Assembly (NCBI RefSeq): GCF_001693275.1
Contig: NZ_CP016477.1
Span: 2,418,001-2,482,000, forward strand
Origin: Picosynechococcus sp. PCC 7117
GTDB taxonomy: Bacteria > Cyanobacteriota > Cyanobacteriia > Cyanobacteriales > MRBY01
Direction: 5' to 3'
Length of the DNA: 64,000 nt
Part shown: positions 1-9,552 of the stretch, one piece after another
Layout: each line of letters begins with the position of its first letter
How positions within the stretch are numbered: the stretch's first letter is position 1
Program-made: the position numbers and the translations under genes
The notes under the pieces: model-generated
Told to the model about the DNA's origin: nothing
The model's input: only the letters and a program-made list of their open reading frames with translations
Databases searched by the model: none

Positions 1-440
1 TGGTTATAGGAAGTGTAATAGCCCGCTTCATCGTTGGTAATCGTCGCTTCCAGGGTGCCACTGACATCGTTTGTGGGTTCTACGAGCAGTTCGGCGATCG
101 CCTGGATGGTTTGCTCTTCGGTGCGGTAGCAATAGGCCCCGGCCTCTAGGGTCGTTTTATTGGTGATCTTGGGGGCGGCACTGTCGGCGGGCGCACTTTG
201 GATCGGCTCCCCCTGCACCACCAGATTATCTTTGGGGGGGCTATTGTTATTTTTCGCGTTAGGAACTTGGGGCGCATTTTCTACGGGGATTTCTTCCGTT
301 GGCAGAGGTTGAGACTCAGGGATAACGGCCTCCTCTGGGGAATTTTCACCACCACCACAACTACTCAGCAGCATCAAAGTCAGCAGCAGAACTGGCCCCA
401 AAAATTTTGTCCTGTGTTGGGCAGAGAACAACGCAACCAT
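1..440 (-). CDS. Secreted lipoprotein, N-terminal part (runs off the left edge)
   Basis: The first 146 residues are visible; the C-terminus lies outside the window. The protein opens with a short basic region, a hydrophobic stretch rich in Leu, and a lipobox ending LLSSC at about residues 24-28, followed by GGG. This is a classic signal-peptidase II site, so the mature protein should be a lipid-anchored envelope protein. After the Cys comes a low-complexity linker rich in Pro, Glu, Asn and Ser (about residues 32-85), then the start of a folded region with TTLEAGAYCYRTEE. I do not recognise the family. Its start is an ATG shortly before bvdR's 3' end, on the same strand, about 75 bases downstream of bvdR, so co-transcription is possible. 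The lipoprotein assignment is firm; the function is unknown. Confidence 0.75.
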   Translation of the reverse strand, partial: MVALFSAQHRTKFLGPVLLLTLMLLSSCGGGENSPEEAVIPESQPLPTEEIPVENAPQVPNAKNNNSPPKDNLVVQGEPIQSAPADSAAPKITNKTTLEAGAYCYRTEEQTIQAIAELLVEPTNDVSGTLEATITNDEAGYYTSYN

Positions 441-514
441 AATTTTCCCAAGGTAAATCGTGACTCTATTTTATCGAGCGGCATGGGCCGAGAGCGGCGA
501 AGTCGGGGAAATAT

Positions 515-1474
515 TTAGGTTTGGCCCAGGGCAGCCCGTTGGATTTGGGCGGCCACCTGGAGAGCGTACAGGCTTTGTTCTGGCTGAATGTAGAGGGGTT
601 TGCCCGCGGTTAAATGATCCAGCACTGCCACCGTATCCTGCAAGAAAACGCCGCGCCGACTGCCCGCATCGAGGTTTGTCTGGCGATCGCCTTGGGTGAG
701 AATGCCTTGGTTGCCGTTGAATTCCAAAGTGCCTTTTTCGCCATAGAGACTAAAACGGCGATCGCCTTTGGGGATCAAGACTCCTTTACCGTAGGTGAGG
801 TGGGCAATCACACCACTTTGAAACTTCAGTTGCGCCGTACAGAGACAATTTTGATAATAGCCGGGCAACTCCGCCGGGAGAAATTGGGCCGCCCCGGTGA
901 CTGTTTCGACCGTGCCAAAGAGATCTAGCAATCGGTTTACCCGTGACAGGGCCGCCACAAACGGAAAACCATAATCCTCGTAATGGTATGTCCAGTGGGG
1001 TAGGGTTTTCGCTTTGGGAGCAAGGGTAATGTAATGGCCATAGGCGATCGCGCCCAGTTCCGGTAAGGTCTGCCGAATCGTTTGGTGCAGTCCCCCCAAC
1101 AGTTCAATATGCTCCACATGGAGGAGTCGTTTTTTCGCCTGGGCCAGTTGAATCAATTCAGCCGCTTCGGTGGGATCCAAGGACAAAGGATATTCCACAA
1201 CTACGTGTTTCCCCGCTTCGAGGGCCGCCCGCACCACTGCCCCATGGCGTCGGTTGACCGTACACACGACGATTAAATCGAGATCGTCCCGCTGGATTAG
1301 ATTTTCCCAAGAGGCGATCGCCGCTAAATCATAGTTACTAGCGAACTGTTCCCGTGCCGTTTGCCATTGACCCGCCACGGCCATTAGTTCTGCCCGTCCA
1401 TCCCGTAAAAAGGCCTCTGCCCGCCGTTTCGCTGCGTAACCAGTACCGACAATGCCCACTCGAAATTTTGCCAT
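515..1474 (-). CDS. bvdR: Biliverdin reductase
   Basis: Reduces biliverdin IX-alpha to bilirubin with NAD(P)H in the cytosol. The 319-residue protein is a GFO/IDH/MocA-type oxidoreductase. It has an N-terminal Rossmann fold with the dinucleotide motif GIVGTGYAAKRRAE (about residues 7-20) and a segment EYPLSLD after strand beta-5. The signature HVEHIELLGG (about residues 119-128) and the C-terminal GSRRGVFLQDT and GKPLYI blocks match my memory of cyanobacterial BvdR (Synechocystis slr1784) along the whole length. It is transcribed divergently from the first ferredoxin gene, with about 116 bases between the starts. BvdR uses pyridine nucleotide rather than ferredoxin, so the neighbourhood does not prove a shared pathway. 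Confidence 0.88.
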   Translation of the reverse strand: MAKFRVGIVGTGYAAKRRAEAFLRDGRAELMAVAGQWQTAREQFASNYDLAAIASWENLIQRDDLDLIVVCTVNRRHGAVVRAALEAGKHVVVEYPLSLDPTEAAELIQLAQAKKRLLHVEHIELLGGLHQTIRQTLPELGAIAYGHYITLAPKAKTLPHWTYHYEDYGFPFVAALSRVNRLLDLFGTVETVTGAAQFLPAELPGYYQNCLCTAQLKFQSGVIAHLTYGKGVLIPKGDRRFSLYGEKGTLEFNGNQGILTQGDRQTNLDAGSRRGVFLQDTVAVLDHLTAGKPLYIQPEQSLYALQVAAQIQRAALGQT

Positions 1475-1590
1475 CGCCTAACGCTTTTTCCTCAAACTGC
1501 TGTGTGCTTGCTGGGGCAGGTATTTTCCCGGAGCCCCCAAACGGGTTTAATGGAAACTGAAAACCCTAGTTGCAAAATTACATTACCGCA

Positions 1591-1884
1591 ATGGCAAGTT
1601 ACGAAGTTACTCTGAAAACCCCCGAAGGCGAATATACCGTCAGCGTTCCCGATGATATGTATATCCTCGACGAAGCCGAAAACCAAGGGATCGATATTCC
1701 CTATTCCTGCCGAGCCGGGGCTTGTTCTAGTTGTGCCGGAAAACTGATTTCGGGCACCGTTGACCAGAGTGATCAAAATTTCCTCAGCCCTGAACAGGTG
1801 GCCGCAGGTTATGTGCTCACTTGCATCGCTTACCCCACATCTAACTGTGTGATCGAGACTCACAAAGAAGAAGATCTCTACTAA
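1591..1884 (+). CDS. Plant-type [2Fe-2S] ferredoxin (second copy)
   Basis: Small soluble electron carrier of 97 residues in the PetF family. The cluster ligands are the three Cys of CRAGACSSC plus a fourth in VLTCIAY, at spacing identical to the next gene (Cys40, 45, 48 and 78). The start is the ATG of MASYEV: it aligns exactly with the downstream paralogue, and the upstream in-frame TTG would add a non-conserved tail. It differs from the downstream copy mainly in the first third and at the C-terminus, and has an extra Cys in TSNCVIE. No strong Shine-Dalgarno is visible upstream, unlike the second gene. It may be a specialised or weakly expressed isoform; its partner enzymes cannot be read from sequence. 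Confidence 0.9.
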   Translation: MASYEVTLKTPEGEYTVSVPDDMYILDEAENQGIDIPYSCRAGACSSCAGKLISGTVDQSDQNFLSPEQVAAGYVLTCIAYPTSNCVIETHKEEDLY

Positions 1885-2541
<657 letters not shown>

Positions 2542-2583
2542 AATTTCTCGGCCCACCTTGGGCAATTAGATAAATAGAACATT

Positions 2584-2620
2584 TAGAAGTGTTTCCCCTG
2601 GGAAGCGCTTCTATTTTTTT
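2584..2620 (+). terminator. Rho-independent terminator of petF
   Basis: A 13-pair stem (2584-2596 with 2601-2613, with two G-T wobbles) closes a four-base loop CCTG and is followed directly by seven T. The position 40 bases after the petF stop fits transcription ending there. Confidence 0.85.
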
Positions 2621-2639
2621 GCGACTAGGGTTCAAGCAC

Positions 2640-2664
2640 AAAAAAATCCCCGACGGATCGGGGA
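2640..2664 (-). terminator. Rho-independent terminator of ndhD (minus strand)
   Basis: TCCCCGA at 2647-2653 pairs with TCGGGGA at 2658-2664 around loop CGGA. Read on the minus strand, the stem is followed by a T run (the A run at 2640-2646). It lies about 40 bases beyond the ndhD stop and sits tail to tail with the petF terminator. Confidence 0.8.
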
Positions 2665-2701
2665 CTTAGGGATATTACTTCATTGAAAACTGCACACAGA
2701 T

Positions 2702-4354
2702 TTAGCGCAGGGGGCTTAATTCTGGGGCTTGTAAAGTGGCGATGGGTTCGCTGGGTTGCTTGGCGATCGCCTGGGCCTGACGCACACTGGTATTGAGGGT
2801 TTGGGTTTTCGCATCGTACATTTGCATCAGCAGTTTCGGATAGAGTCCCACGCCGATAATCAAAACGGTAAAACAAGTGGCGATAAAGATTTCCCGGGGT
2901 CGCGCATCTTCATAAATGGCATTGCTCGGTAATACGCAGTCATTCCCAAAACACACGGGGGCATTGCCGGCGATCGCCACATTGGTCGGTTGACCGAGAT
3001 CGCAACTGAGATCCATCTCGCGGGTGTAGAACATTTCCCGGAGCATCGAGAGCAGATAAATGGGCGTGAGGATTACGCCGACGGCAGCAAGGAAAACCGT
3101 AATTGTACGGAAGGTTGCGCTATAGGTATCGCTGGTGGCGAGGCCCACAAATACCGAGAGTTCCCCCACAAAACCACTCATGCCCGGTAGCGCCAGGGAA
3201 GCCAAAGCCCCCACCGTAAACATCGCAAAAACCTTGGGCATAACCTGACCGAGACCCCCCACTTCCGCGAGGACCATCGTCTTCGTGCGATCATAGGTCA
3301 CCCCAGCGAGGAAAAAGAGCACCGACGCAATCAGACCGTGGGAGAGCATTTGCAGCATCGCCCCATTGATCCCTAGATCCGTAAAGGAGGCAATGCCAAT
3401 CAGGACAAATCCCATGTGGGACACAGAGGAGTAGGCGAGGCGACGTTTCATGTTGGTCTGGCCAAAGGAACTAAACGCGCCATAAACAATATTGACCACC
3501 CCCAAAATCACCAACAGGGGCGCAAACCGCACGTGGGCATCGGGCAACAGTTCCATATTGAAGCGCATGAGACCGTAGCCCCCCATCTTCAGCAGGACGC
3601 CAGCCAGGAGCATGGAAACGGGAGAGGAAGCTTCGCCATGGGCATCGGGCAACCAGGTGTGGAGGGGAAAAATCGCTAACTTCACGCCAAAGGAAACTAA
3701 CAGCCCAGCATAGAGCCACATTTGTAATCCCAGAGGATAATCCTGTTGGGCGATCGCCTCCAGGTCAAAATTCGGGCCACCGGGAAGATTTAAGCTCAGG
3801 GCCAGGGCCGCAACGAGAATGAAAATAGAAGCTGCGGCTGTGTAGAGGAGAAACTTCATCGCTGCATAACGACGGCGTTTTCCACCCCAAATACAAACGA
3901 GGAGATACACAGGGATCAGTTCGATCTCCCACATTAGGAAGAATAAAAATAAATCCTTGGCGACAAATACCCCAATCTGCGCCGAATAGAGCAGCAGCAT
4001 CAAGGCATAAAAAAGCCGGGGGCGTTGATTAACTTGCCAGGCCGAAAACATCGCGAGGGTCGTCACAAAACCAGCGAGGAGAACAAGGGGCGCGGAAATT
4101 CCATCTACCGCCACGCTCCACTGAATTCCCAAGGACGGCAGCCAACGATAACTTTCTGCCAATTGAAACTCCGTCGCCTGGGGATCGAAATGTTGCCAAA
4201 AGGCAAAACACATCAGCGCAAAATCGACTAAACCGACGATTAGGGCGTACCAACGTACAGTTTTTCCTTCTTTATCAGGAAGCAACGGGATCAATAGGGT
4301 CGAAAGAGCTGGCAGGGCAATGATTGCCGTCAACCATGGGAAATCTGGTGCCAT
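2702..4354 (-). CDS. ndhD: NDH-1 complex subunit 4 (NdhD, D1/D2 type)
   Basis: Proton-pumping antiporter-like subunit of the thylakoid NDH-1 complex, used in respiration and cyclic electron flow. The protein has 550 residues and about 14 membrane helices. The conserved helix with [15 protein letters not shown] carries the key Glu, and [20 protein letters not shown] and SHMGFVLIG mark the Nqo13/ND4 family. I chose the ATG that begins [13 protein letters not shown] because it matches the usual family start; a longer reading frame upstream runs into repeat DNA and is not conserved. The sequence looks more like the NdhD1/D2 (respiratory and cyclic) clade than the CO2-uptake D3/D4 clade, but I cannot say which number. 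It stands alone, convergent with petF, whose product is the electron donor of NDH-1. Confidence 0.9.
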   Translation of the reverse strand: MAPDFPWLTAIIALPALSTLLIPLLPDKEGKTVRWYALIVGLVDFALMCFAFWQHFDPQATEFQLAESYRWLPSLGIQWSVAVDGISAPLVLLAGFVTTLAMFSAWQVNQRPRLFYALMLLLYSAQIGVFVAKDLFLFFLMWEIELIPVYLLVCIWGGKRRRYAAMKFLLYTAAASIFILVAALALSLNLPGGPNFDLEAIAQQDYPLGLQMWLYAGLLVSFGVKLAIFPLHTWLPDAHGEASSPVSMLLAGVLLKMGGYGLMRFNMELLPDAHVRFAPLLVILGVVNIVYGAFSSFGQTNMKRRLAYSSVSHMGFVLIGIASFTDLGINGAMLQMLSHGLIASVLFFLAGVTYDRTKTMVLAEVGGLGQVMPKVFAMFTVGALASLALPGMSGFVGELSVFVGLATSDTYSATFRTITVFLAAVGVILTPIYLLSMLREMFYTREMDLSCDLGQPTNVAIAGNAPVCFGNDCVLPSNAIYEDARPREIFIATCFTVLIIGVGLYPKLLMQMYDAKTQTLNTSVRQAQAIAKQPSEPIATLQAPELSPLR

Positions 4355-4449
4355 GAGTTGTTCGCTTCTATATGTAGAAATGTTTAGAATCCCAGCATCA
4401 TACCAAAGAGGTGTGCTTTCTCCGCAAAATGTCGCAATCCCCCTGCCCA

Positions 4450-4743
4450 AATCCTCCCTTGAGGGAGGTGGTCGAAGACCGGAGGGTGTTCTCAATCAGT
4501 TATTGATAACCCACCCGTAGCCCCTCCCAGGAGGGGATAATTAGCCGGTGCACTGGAAAGTTCTAAAAATCCTCCCTTGAGGGAGGTGGTTGAAGACCGG
4601 AGGGTGCCATTCTCCCCTCGTAGGGGAGTTAGAGGGGTGTTCTCAGTCAACCCACCCGTAGCCCCTCCCAGGAGGGGATAATTGGCCGGTGTTCCGGAAA
4701 AGCAAAAAAATTCTCCCCTCATAGGGGAGCTAGAAGGGTGTCC
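4450..4743. repeat. Interleaved array of three palindromic repeat families
   Basis: The 478-base gap between ndhD and serS holds six repeat units in the order A-B-A-C-B-C. A (4450-4490 and 4568-4607) has stem CCTCCC/GGGAGG and a second small stem GGTC-GAA-GACC. B (4508-4550 and 4650-4692) has stem CCCCTC/GAGGGG and ends in GCCGGTG. C (4609-4640 and 4709-4743) has stem CTCCCCT/AGGGGAG. Copies differ mainly in loops, or change a G-C to a G-T pair in the small stem of A, so pairing is kept. No plausible protein is encoded. Such GC-rich intergenic palindromes are known as dispersed repeats in cyanobacteria; the interleaved order is what stands out. Confidence 0.8.
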
Positions 4744-4832
4744 CTAGAGACAGTACCAAGCAGGATTCGATTGATTATTACTAGCCCATCATGAATAATG
4801 TTGGGTGATTCAACCGCAGCAAAGCAAAGTCC

Positions 4833-6116
4833 GTGCTAGACATTAAACTCCTCCGCGAAAATCCGACCCTTGTCCAAGAACGCCTCGATGCCCGTAAAGC
4901 GGGAGAATACGATATTCAACCAATTCTTGATCTAGATATTCAACAACGCACCCTCGAAGGCGATCGCAGCCAACTCCAGGCCCGCAGCAATGAGATCGGT
5001 AAACTCATCGGCCAAAAGATTAAGGGCGGTGCCGATCCCAGAGGCGAAGAAATTGCCACCCTCAAAGCGGAGGGGAATGAAATCAAACAAAAGCTCGCCG
5101 ACCTCGAACCCCAGGAAAAAGAACTCAAAGCCCAAATTTACAATCTGCTGTTAGCGCTGCCGAATCTGCCGGATCAAAGCACCCCCGTAGGCACCAACGA
5201 AACTGAAAATGTCGAAGTGCGCCGCTGGGGAGAAGAACATAAGCCCACCAATGAAAACATCTTGCCCCACTGGGAAATTGGTGAACAGCTCGGTATTCTC
5301 GAATTTGCCCGGTCAGTAAAAGTCGCCCAAAGTCGCTTTGTGAGCCTCGTCGGTGCAGGAGCAGCCCTAGAACGGGCTTTGATCAACTTCATGTTAGATC
5401 AGCAAATTGCGGCGGGTTACGTAGAAGTCATGCCCCCGGTGTTGATCAATAGTGATTCCCTTACTGGAACAGGACAACTGCCAAAATTTGCCGAGGAAAG
5501 TTTCCGCTGTGCCGACGATGATCTCTGGCTAACTCCCACGGCTGAAGTGCCCGTCACAAATCTCTACCGTGATGAAATTCTCGAAGCGGAAAATTTGCCC
5601 ATTTACCATTGTGCCTACACCCCTTGTTTTCGGCGGGAAGCAGGTAGTTATGGCAAAGACACCCGTGGGCTAATTCGGCTGCATCAGTTTAATAAAGTCG
5701 AACTTGTAAAATTTGTCCATCCTGAAACCTCGGCGGCAGAACACGAAAAACTCGTTGCCAATGCCGAAGCGATTCTCCAAGCCCTCAAGCTGCCCTATCG
5801 CGTTCTTGAACTCTGTAGTGGCGATCTCGGTTTCAGTGCCGGGAAATGCTATGACCTGGAAGTGTGGCTTCCCTCCGCAGACACCTACCGGGAAATTTCT
5901 AGTTGTTCTAATTTCTATGATTTCCAAGCGCGACGGGCGGGGATTCGCTTTAAGGAAGCAGGGAAAAAAGGCACTCAGTTTGTCCATACCCTCAACGGTT
6001 CTGGGTTGGCGATCGGTCGCACCATGGCGGCAATCCTCGAAAATTATCAACAACCGAACGGAACGGTAGCTGTACCGGAGGTGCTGCGGCCCTACCTTAA
6101 GCGTGATTTTCTCTAG
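4833..6116 (+). CDS. serS: Seryl-tRNA synthetase
   Basis: Charges tRNA-Ser (and tRNA-Sec where present) with serine in the cytosol. The 427-residue length is typical. Residues 1 to about 110 form the antiparallel coiled-coil arm, rich in Gln, Glu and Lys, that binds the tRNA variable arm. The class II core follows, with [10 protein letters not shown], motif 2 around [20 protein letters not shown] and motif 3 around [16 protein letters not shown]. The start codon is GTG, preceded by AGCAAAG, giving [11 protein letters not shown], the usual family N-terminus. It is followed 17 bases later by ureF, so the two may share a transcript although they are functionally unrelated. Confidence 0.96.
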   Translation: MLDIKLLRENPTLVQERLDARKAGEYDIQPILDLDIQQRTLEGDRSQLQARSNEIGKLIGQKIKGGADPRGEEIATLKAEGNEIKQKLADLEPQEKELKAQIYNLLLALPNLPDQSTPVGTNETENVEVRRWGEEHKPTNENILPHWEIGEQLGILEFARSVKVAQSRFVSLVGAGAALERALINFMLDQQIAAGYVEVMPPVLINSDSLTGTGQLPKFAEESFRCADDDLWLTPTAEVPVTNLYRDEILEAENLPIYHCAYTPCFRREAGSYGKDTRGLIRLHQFNKVELVKFVHPETSAAEHEKLVANAEAILQALKLPYRVLELCSGDLGFSAGKCYDLEVWLPSADTYREISSCSNFYDFQARRAGIRFKEAGKKGTQFVHTLNGSGLAIGRTMAAILENYQQPNGTVAVPEVLRPYLKRDFL

Positions 6117-6133
6117 TCCATACGAGGTCACTG

Positions 6134-6811
6134 GTGCAACAACTGATTCTCTGGCAACTGATTAATTCAAACTTTCCCCTTGGAGCTTATAACTATTCGG
6201 AGGGTTTGGAATATTTGGTAGAGTCGGCTGGATGTTCTGAGATAGGAAGCTTTCAGGATTGGTTGGGGTTGCACCTGCGTTATGGTTCGATCCGCGCTGA
6301 AGTGAGCGTTGTGCTGCGGATTGTACAGGCGATCGCCGCTGATGATTTGACCCCATTGCAGTATTGGAATAGTTGGTTGAATGGGACGCGGGAAACCAAG
6401 GAGCTCCGGCAACAAAGTATCCAGATGGGCAATAGTTTATTGAAACTGTTGGGGGATTTAGACGAAAACAAACGACCACAGTTAGGGGCTTGCCGGGAGC
6501 AGATCGGCAAAAACTGCCATTATGCGATCGCCTTTGGGATTGCTGTGGCTCTTTGGGACATTGAGCCGCACCAGGCCGTTTTAGGTTATCTCCATAGCTG
6601 GCTGAGTAACTTGGTGAGTGCGGGGGTAAAGTTGATTCCCCTCGGACAAACCCAAGGCCAACGGATCATCTACCAGTTACAACCCCTAATCACCGAGATC
6701 GCAGAGACTTTGGTGACGCAAAAAGAGATGGATCTTTATGCCTGTACCTGGGGTTTAAGTTTGGCGAGTATGAACCATGAAACCCAATACACTCGCCTTT
6801 TTCGGAGTTGA
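6134..6811 (+). CDS. ureF: Urease accessory protein UreF
   Basis: Assists insertion of nickel into urease as part of the UreD-UreF-UreG chaperone complex in the cytosol. The 225-residue all-helical protein has the family opening LWQLINSNFPLGAYNYSEGLE (split: the hallmark is FPLGAYNYSEG), the central region AIAFGIAVALW, and the C-terminal SLASMNHETQYTRLFRS, matching the UreF end that carries functional residues. The start is a GTG 17 bases after serS. None of ureA, B, C, D, E or G is in this window; dispersed urease genes are common in cyanobacteria. Assignment is strong from the N- and C-terminal signatures. Confidence 0.9.
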   Translation: MQQLILWQLINSNFPLGAYNYSEGLEYLVESAGCSEIGSFQDWLGLHLRYGSIRAEVSVVLRIVQAIAADDLTPLQYWNSWLNGTRETKELRQQSIQMGNSLLKLLGDLDENKRPQLGACREQIGKNCHYAIAFGIAVALWDIEPHQAVLGYLHSWLSNLVSAGVKLIPLGQTQGQRIIYQLQPLITEIAETLVTQKEMDLYACTWGLSLASMNHETQYTRLFRS

Positions 6812-6866
6812 CCCCCAGGGGTTAAGATAAGGGGCATTCTTTTTTTCGGTGAATGGCTCAATGACG

Positions 6867-7661
6867 ATGCACCTCAAGCTCGGCTGGCTCTACCCCACCC
6901 TCATGGGCACCTATGGCGATCGCGGCAATGTGATTTGCCTAGAAAAACGAGCCCAATGGCGACAGATTACCGTTGAAGTGATCCCCCTCGATAAAGAAGC
7001 GCCCCTAAACGTTTGGGAAGAGGTCGATCTGATTGTGGGCGGCGGCGCCCAAGACCGCCAGCAGGAGATTGTCATGCGGGATCTCCAAGGGGCCAAGGCA
7101 GAACAATTAAAAGCCCTCATCGAAGATCAAGTGCCAGGCGTCTTCACCTGCGGCTCACCACAACTGCTCGGTAAATATTATGAACCCGCCCTCGGCCAAC
7201 GCATCGAAGGTCTCGGCATTTTAGATCTTGTCAGCAAACATCCGGGCTTTGGGGTAAAACGTTGCATCGGGAATGTCGCCTTTGAAATCACCGCTGAACC
7301 CCTCGCCACAGAATTAAAGGCCAAACTCAGCGATCGCCCCATTGCCATCGGCTTTGAAAACCACGGTGGGCGTACCTACTTAGGAGAGGTGCAACCCCTA
7401 GGCAAAGTCCTCAAGGGCTACGGTAATAACGGCGAAGATGGTTGGGAAGGGGCATTCTACCAAAAGGCGATCGCCACCTATGCCCATGGGCCACTGCTAC
7501 CGAAAAATCCGTTCCTGGCCGATTGGCTCCTCGAAAAAGCCCTGGAACGGAAGTACAACACCGAAATTCACCTTGATCCCCTCGACGATCAACTGGCCCA
7601 CCAAGCGCGCCAGACCATGTTCCAGCGCCTCACATTGTCTGTATCGAGCAGCCCCATTTAA
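6867..7661 (+). CDS. gatD: GatD-like type 1 glutamine amidotransferase (CobB/CobQ-like)
   Basis: Predicted glutaminase subunit of the lipid II isoglutaminyl synthase, which amidates D-Glu in the peptidoglycan stem together with MurT. The protein has about 264 residues: an N-terminal WLYPTLMGTYGDRGN block typical of the family, a VGGGAQDRQQ segment, the nucleophile in VFTCGSPQLLG (Cys95), and a C-terminal YAHGPLLPKNP block with the catalytic His (about 207). The usual Cys-Gly-Gly-Tyr around the nucleophile reads Cys-Gly-Ser-Pro. I take the ATG of MHLKLGWLYP; a GTG at 6849 and an ATG at 6861 are alternatives, and no good RBS decides. No murT neighbour is present, so the GatD role is inferred from family similarity. 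Confidence 0.75.
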   Translation: MHLKLGWLYPTLMGTYGDRGNVICLEKRAQWRQITVEVIPLDKEAPLNVWEEVDLIVGGGAQDRQQEIVMRDLQGAKAEQLKALIEDQVPGVFTCGSPQLLGKYYEPALGQRIEGLGILDLVSKHPGFGVKRCIGNVAFEITAEPLATELKAKLSDRPIAIGFENHGGRTYLGEVQPLGKVLKGYGNNGEDGWEGAFYQKAIATYAHGPLLPKNPFLADWLLEKALERKYNTEIHLDPLDDQLAHQARQTMFQRLTLSVSSSPI

Positions 7662-7720
7662 GCAACCCCGTTTAAACTTAGCAAGTAGACCCTTCTCACC
7701 AGCACTGCCTGACAAAACCA

Positions 7721-8335
7721 ATGGAGAAAGATGCGAAAAGCCCCTTGATCCTGATCATTCCCTGCACCCTGTTAATGACTGTATTTTTCAGTGTTTGGAC
7801 GATCTGTGTGGTGGCGATCGCCTGTGTGGTGGCCTGGTATCTCTGGCAACAGTACCGCTGGCAGCAACTCTCAATCACCCTCACCCCCGATTTCCGTCGC
7901 CTGATCGAAGCCAACCAAGGGAAAATTACCGTAGCCGACTTAACCCTTGCTACGGGCTTATCGGGGAATGATGTCCGTTGGTTTCTCGAACGCAAAGCAA
8001 AGGAGTACGCCGCCCAGGCTGTGGTTTACCAAAAAACAGGCATTGTCTATTACTTTTTGACGAGCGGTGCCCTGGGCAGTATGTTCAATGGCAGTGATCC
8101 CGAAATCCCAGAGCCAGACCCCCAGGAACCCACGCCTCCAACACCTTTGGCTTCAAAATCACCGCCAGCACCGATGATTCAAACGGAACTCGCGAAACGT
8201 TTTTCCGTACATCCCAGCACCCTCCGTAAACGCCGGGGCCGTGATAATTTTGCCGAATGGAGTCAGGCTAAAGATCCCGATAATATTCCCTGGCGCTACG
8301 ATCCCAATACCCGTCAGTTTTCGCCCCAGCAATAA
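7721..8335 (+). CDS. Membrane-anchored protein with HTH-like C-terminus, function unknown
   Basis: The 204-residue protein has a hydrophobic segment at about residues 9-43 (one long or two short helices). A basic-aromatic junction, WYLWQQYRWQQ, leads into a soluble region that resembles a winged-helix domain (TVADLTLATGLSGNDVRWFLERKAKEYAA, described here in parts: TLATGLSGNDVRWFLER). A Pro-rich linker (about 128-148) follows. The C-terminus has ELAKRFSVHPSTLRKRR and FAEWSQAKDPDNIPWRYD. That last motif looks like a cyanobacterial HTH-type tail I have seen on several unrelated proteins. It lies between the GatD-like gene and a C-S lyase, all on one strand. A membrane-tethered nucleic-acid-binding role is possible but unproven. 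Confidence 0.7.
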   Translation: MEKDAKSPLILIIPCTLLMTVFFSVWTICVVAIACVVAWYLWQQYRWQQLSITLTPDFRRLIEANQGKITVADLTLATGLSGNDVRWFLERKAKEYAAQAVVYQKTGIVYYFLTSGALGSMFNGSDPEIPEPDPQEPTPPTPLASKSPPAPMIQTELAKRFSVHPSTLRKRRGRDNFAEWSQAKDPDNIPWRYDPNTRQFSPQQ

Positions 8336-8375
8336 CTCTGTTCGTTTTTACCCCCATAATTTAATTCATTCTCCC

Positions 8376-9533
8376 ATGCCCGATCTGCACCAACATCGCC
8401 AACAGTTTCCTGCCCTCGCCCACAAAACTTACTTTAACTACGGTGGCCAGGGGCCGTTACCCCAGTCGAGCCTTAATGCCATCCTCGACAGTTATCACCA
8501 GGGCGATCGCCAAGGGCCTTTTTCCCTCGCCCAGGGTCAATGGGAAACGGGCATCATTCAAGAATTGCGGGGGGCGATCGCCGCTGAACTCCAAGCTCAA
8601 CCCCAAAATATTGCCCTCACCGAAAATGTAACCGCTGGCTGCAACATTGCCCTCTGGGGAATCAACTGGCAACCGGGGGACGAAATCCTCCTCGGTGATT
8701 GTGAACATCCAGGCATTGTCGGCATTGTCCAGGAGATTGCGGCCCGCTTCGACGTGAAGATTCACATTTGTCCCCTCTTTGACACCCTCAATGGGGGTGA
8801 TCCTACAGCGGCGATCGTCCAACATTTAACCCCCCAAACTCGCCTCTTGGTGATCAGCCATCTTTTTTGGAATACAGGCCAGATATTGCCTTTAAAGGAA
8901 ATTTGTACCCTCTGCCATGGCCAAAATACCCTGGTGCTGGTGGACGCGGCCCAATCCTTCGGGATGCTACCCCTTGATTTGCCAGCCTTGGGGGTCGATT
9001 TCTATGCCTTTACGGGTCATAAGTGGTGGTGCGGCCCGGCTGGGGTCGGCGGACTTTATATCTCCACCGAGGCGATCGCCCAGCATCGACCGACCTTTAT
9101 TGGCTGGCGGGGGGTAACCCAGTGGGAGACAACAACTGAAGTGGCCCTCGCCCAGGATGCCCGCCGTTATGAAGTCGCAACTTCCGCTTATCCTCTCTAC
9201 GTTGGCTTAATGGAGGCGATCCGCTTCCATCAACAATGGGGTGATACGGCCAGCCGTTATCAACAAATCTGTGATCGCAGTGCCTACTGTTGGGAAAAAC
9301 TCAACGCGATCCCCCAGGTGCAATGTCTCAAGGCTACGCCACCCGCTTCGGGGTTAGTCTCCTTTCAAGTCGATACCGCCCAAAGCCACAGTGATATTGT
9401 CAAAGCCCTCGAAGCCCAGGGGTTTTGTCTCCGGACGATCCGCTTCCCGGATTGTATCCGCGCCTGTACCCATTACTTCACCACCCCCGCAGACATCGAC
9501 CAATTGGCGATCGCCCTCACCACCCTCACCTGA
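8376..9533 (+). CDS. L-cysteine/cystine C-S lyase-like PLP enzyme (class V aminotransferase fold)
   Basis: Predicted pyridoxal-phosphate enzyme that releases reduced sulfur from cysteine or cystine for Fe-S cluster assembly. The 385-residue sequence follows Synechocystis C-DES (slr2143) closely as I remember it: TYFNYGGQGPLP near the N-terminus, ENVTAGCNIALWG, GDCEHPGIVGIVQEIAARF, VISHLFWNTGQ, VLVDAAQSFG, and the PLP lysine in FTGHKWWCGPAGVGGLY. The C-terminal LRTIRFPDCIRACTHYFTT is also shared. I chose the ATG of MPDLHQHRQQFPAL; the frame stays open upstream but there overlaps the preceding gene and is not conserved. Cysteine desulfurase (NifS/SufS) is the related alternative; the C-DES-type signatures favour the lyase. 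Confidence 0.85.
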   Translation: MPDLHQHRQQFPALAHKTYFNYGGQGPLPQSSLNAILDSYHQGDRQGPFSLAQGQWETGIIQELRGAIAAELQAQPQNIALTENVTAGCNIALWGINWQPGDEILLGDCEHPGIVGIVQEIAARFDVKIHICPLFDTLNGGDPTAAIVQHLTPQTRLLVISHLFWNTGQILPLKEICTLCHGQNTLVLVDAAQSFGMLPLDLPALGVDFYAFTGHKWWCGPAGVGGLYISTEAIAQHRPTFIGWRGVTQWETTTEVALAQDARRYEVATSAYPLYVGLMEAIRFHQQWGDTASRYQQICDRSAYCWEKLNAIPQVQCLKATPPASGLVSFQVDTAQSHSDIVKALEAQGFCLRTIRFPDCIRACTHYFTTPADIDQLAIALTTLT

Positions 9534-9552
9534 GGCTCCCAAAACCTTTTAG

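Noticed and set aside
4492-4722. Minus-strand open frame over the repeat array
   Set aside because: It is made of repeat units (GATGG, LTPLRG patterns) and has no protein-like features.
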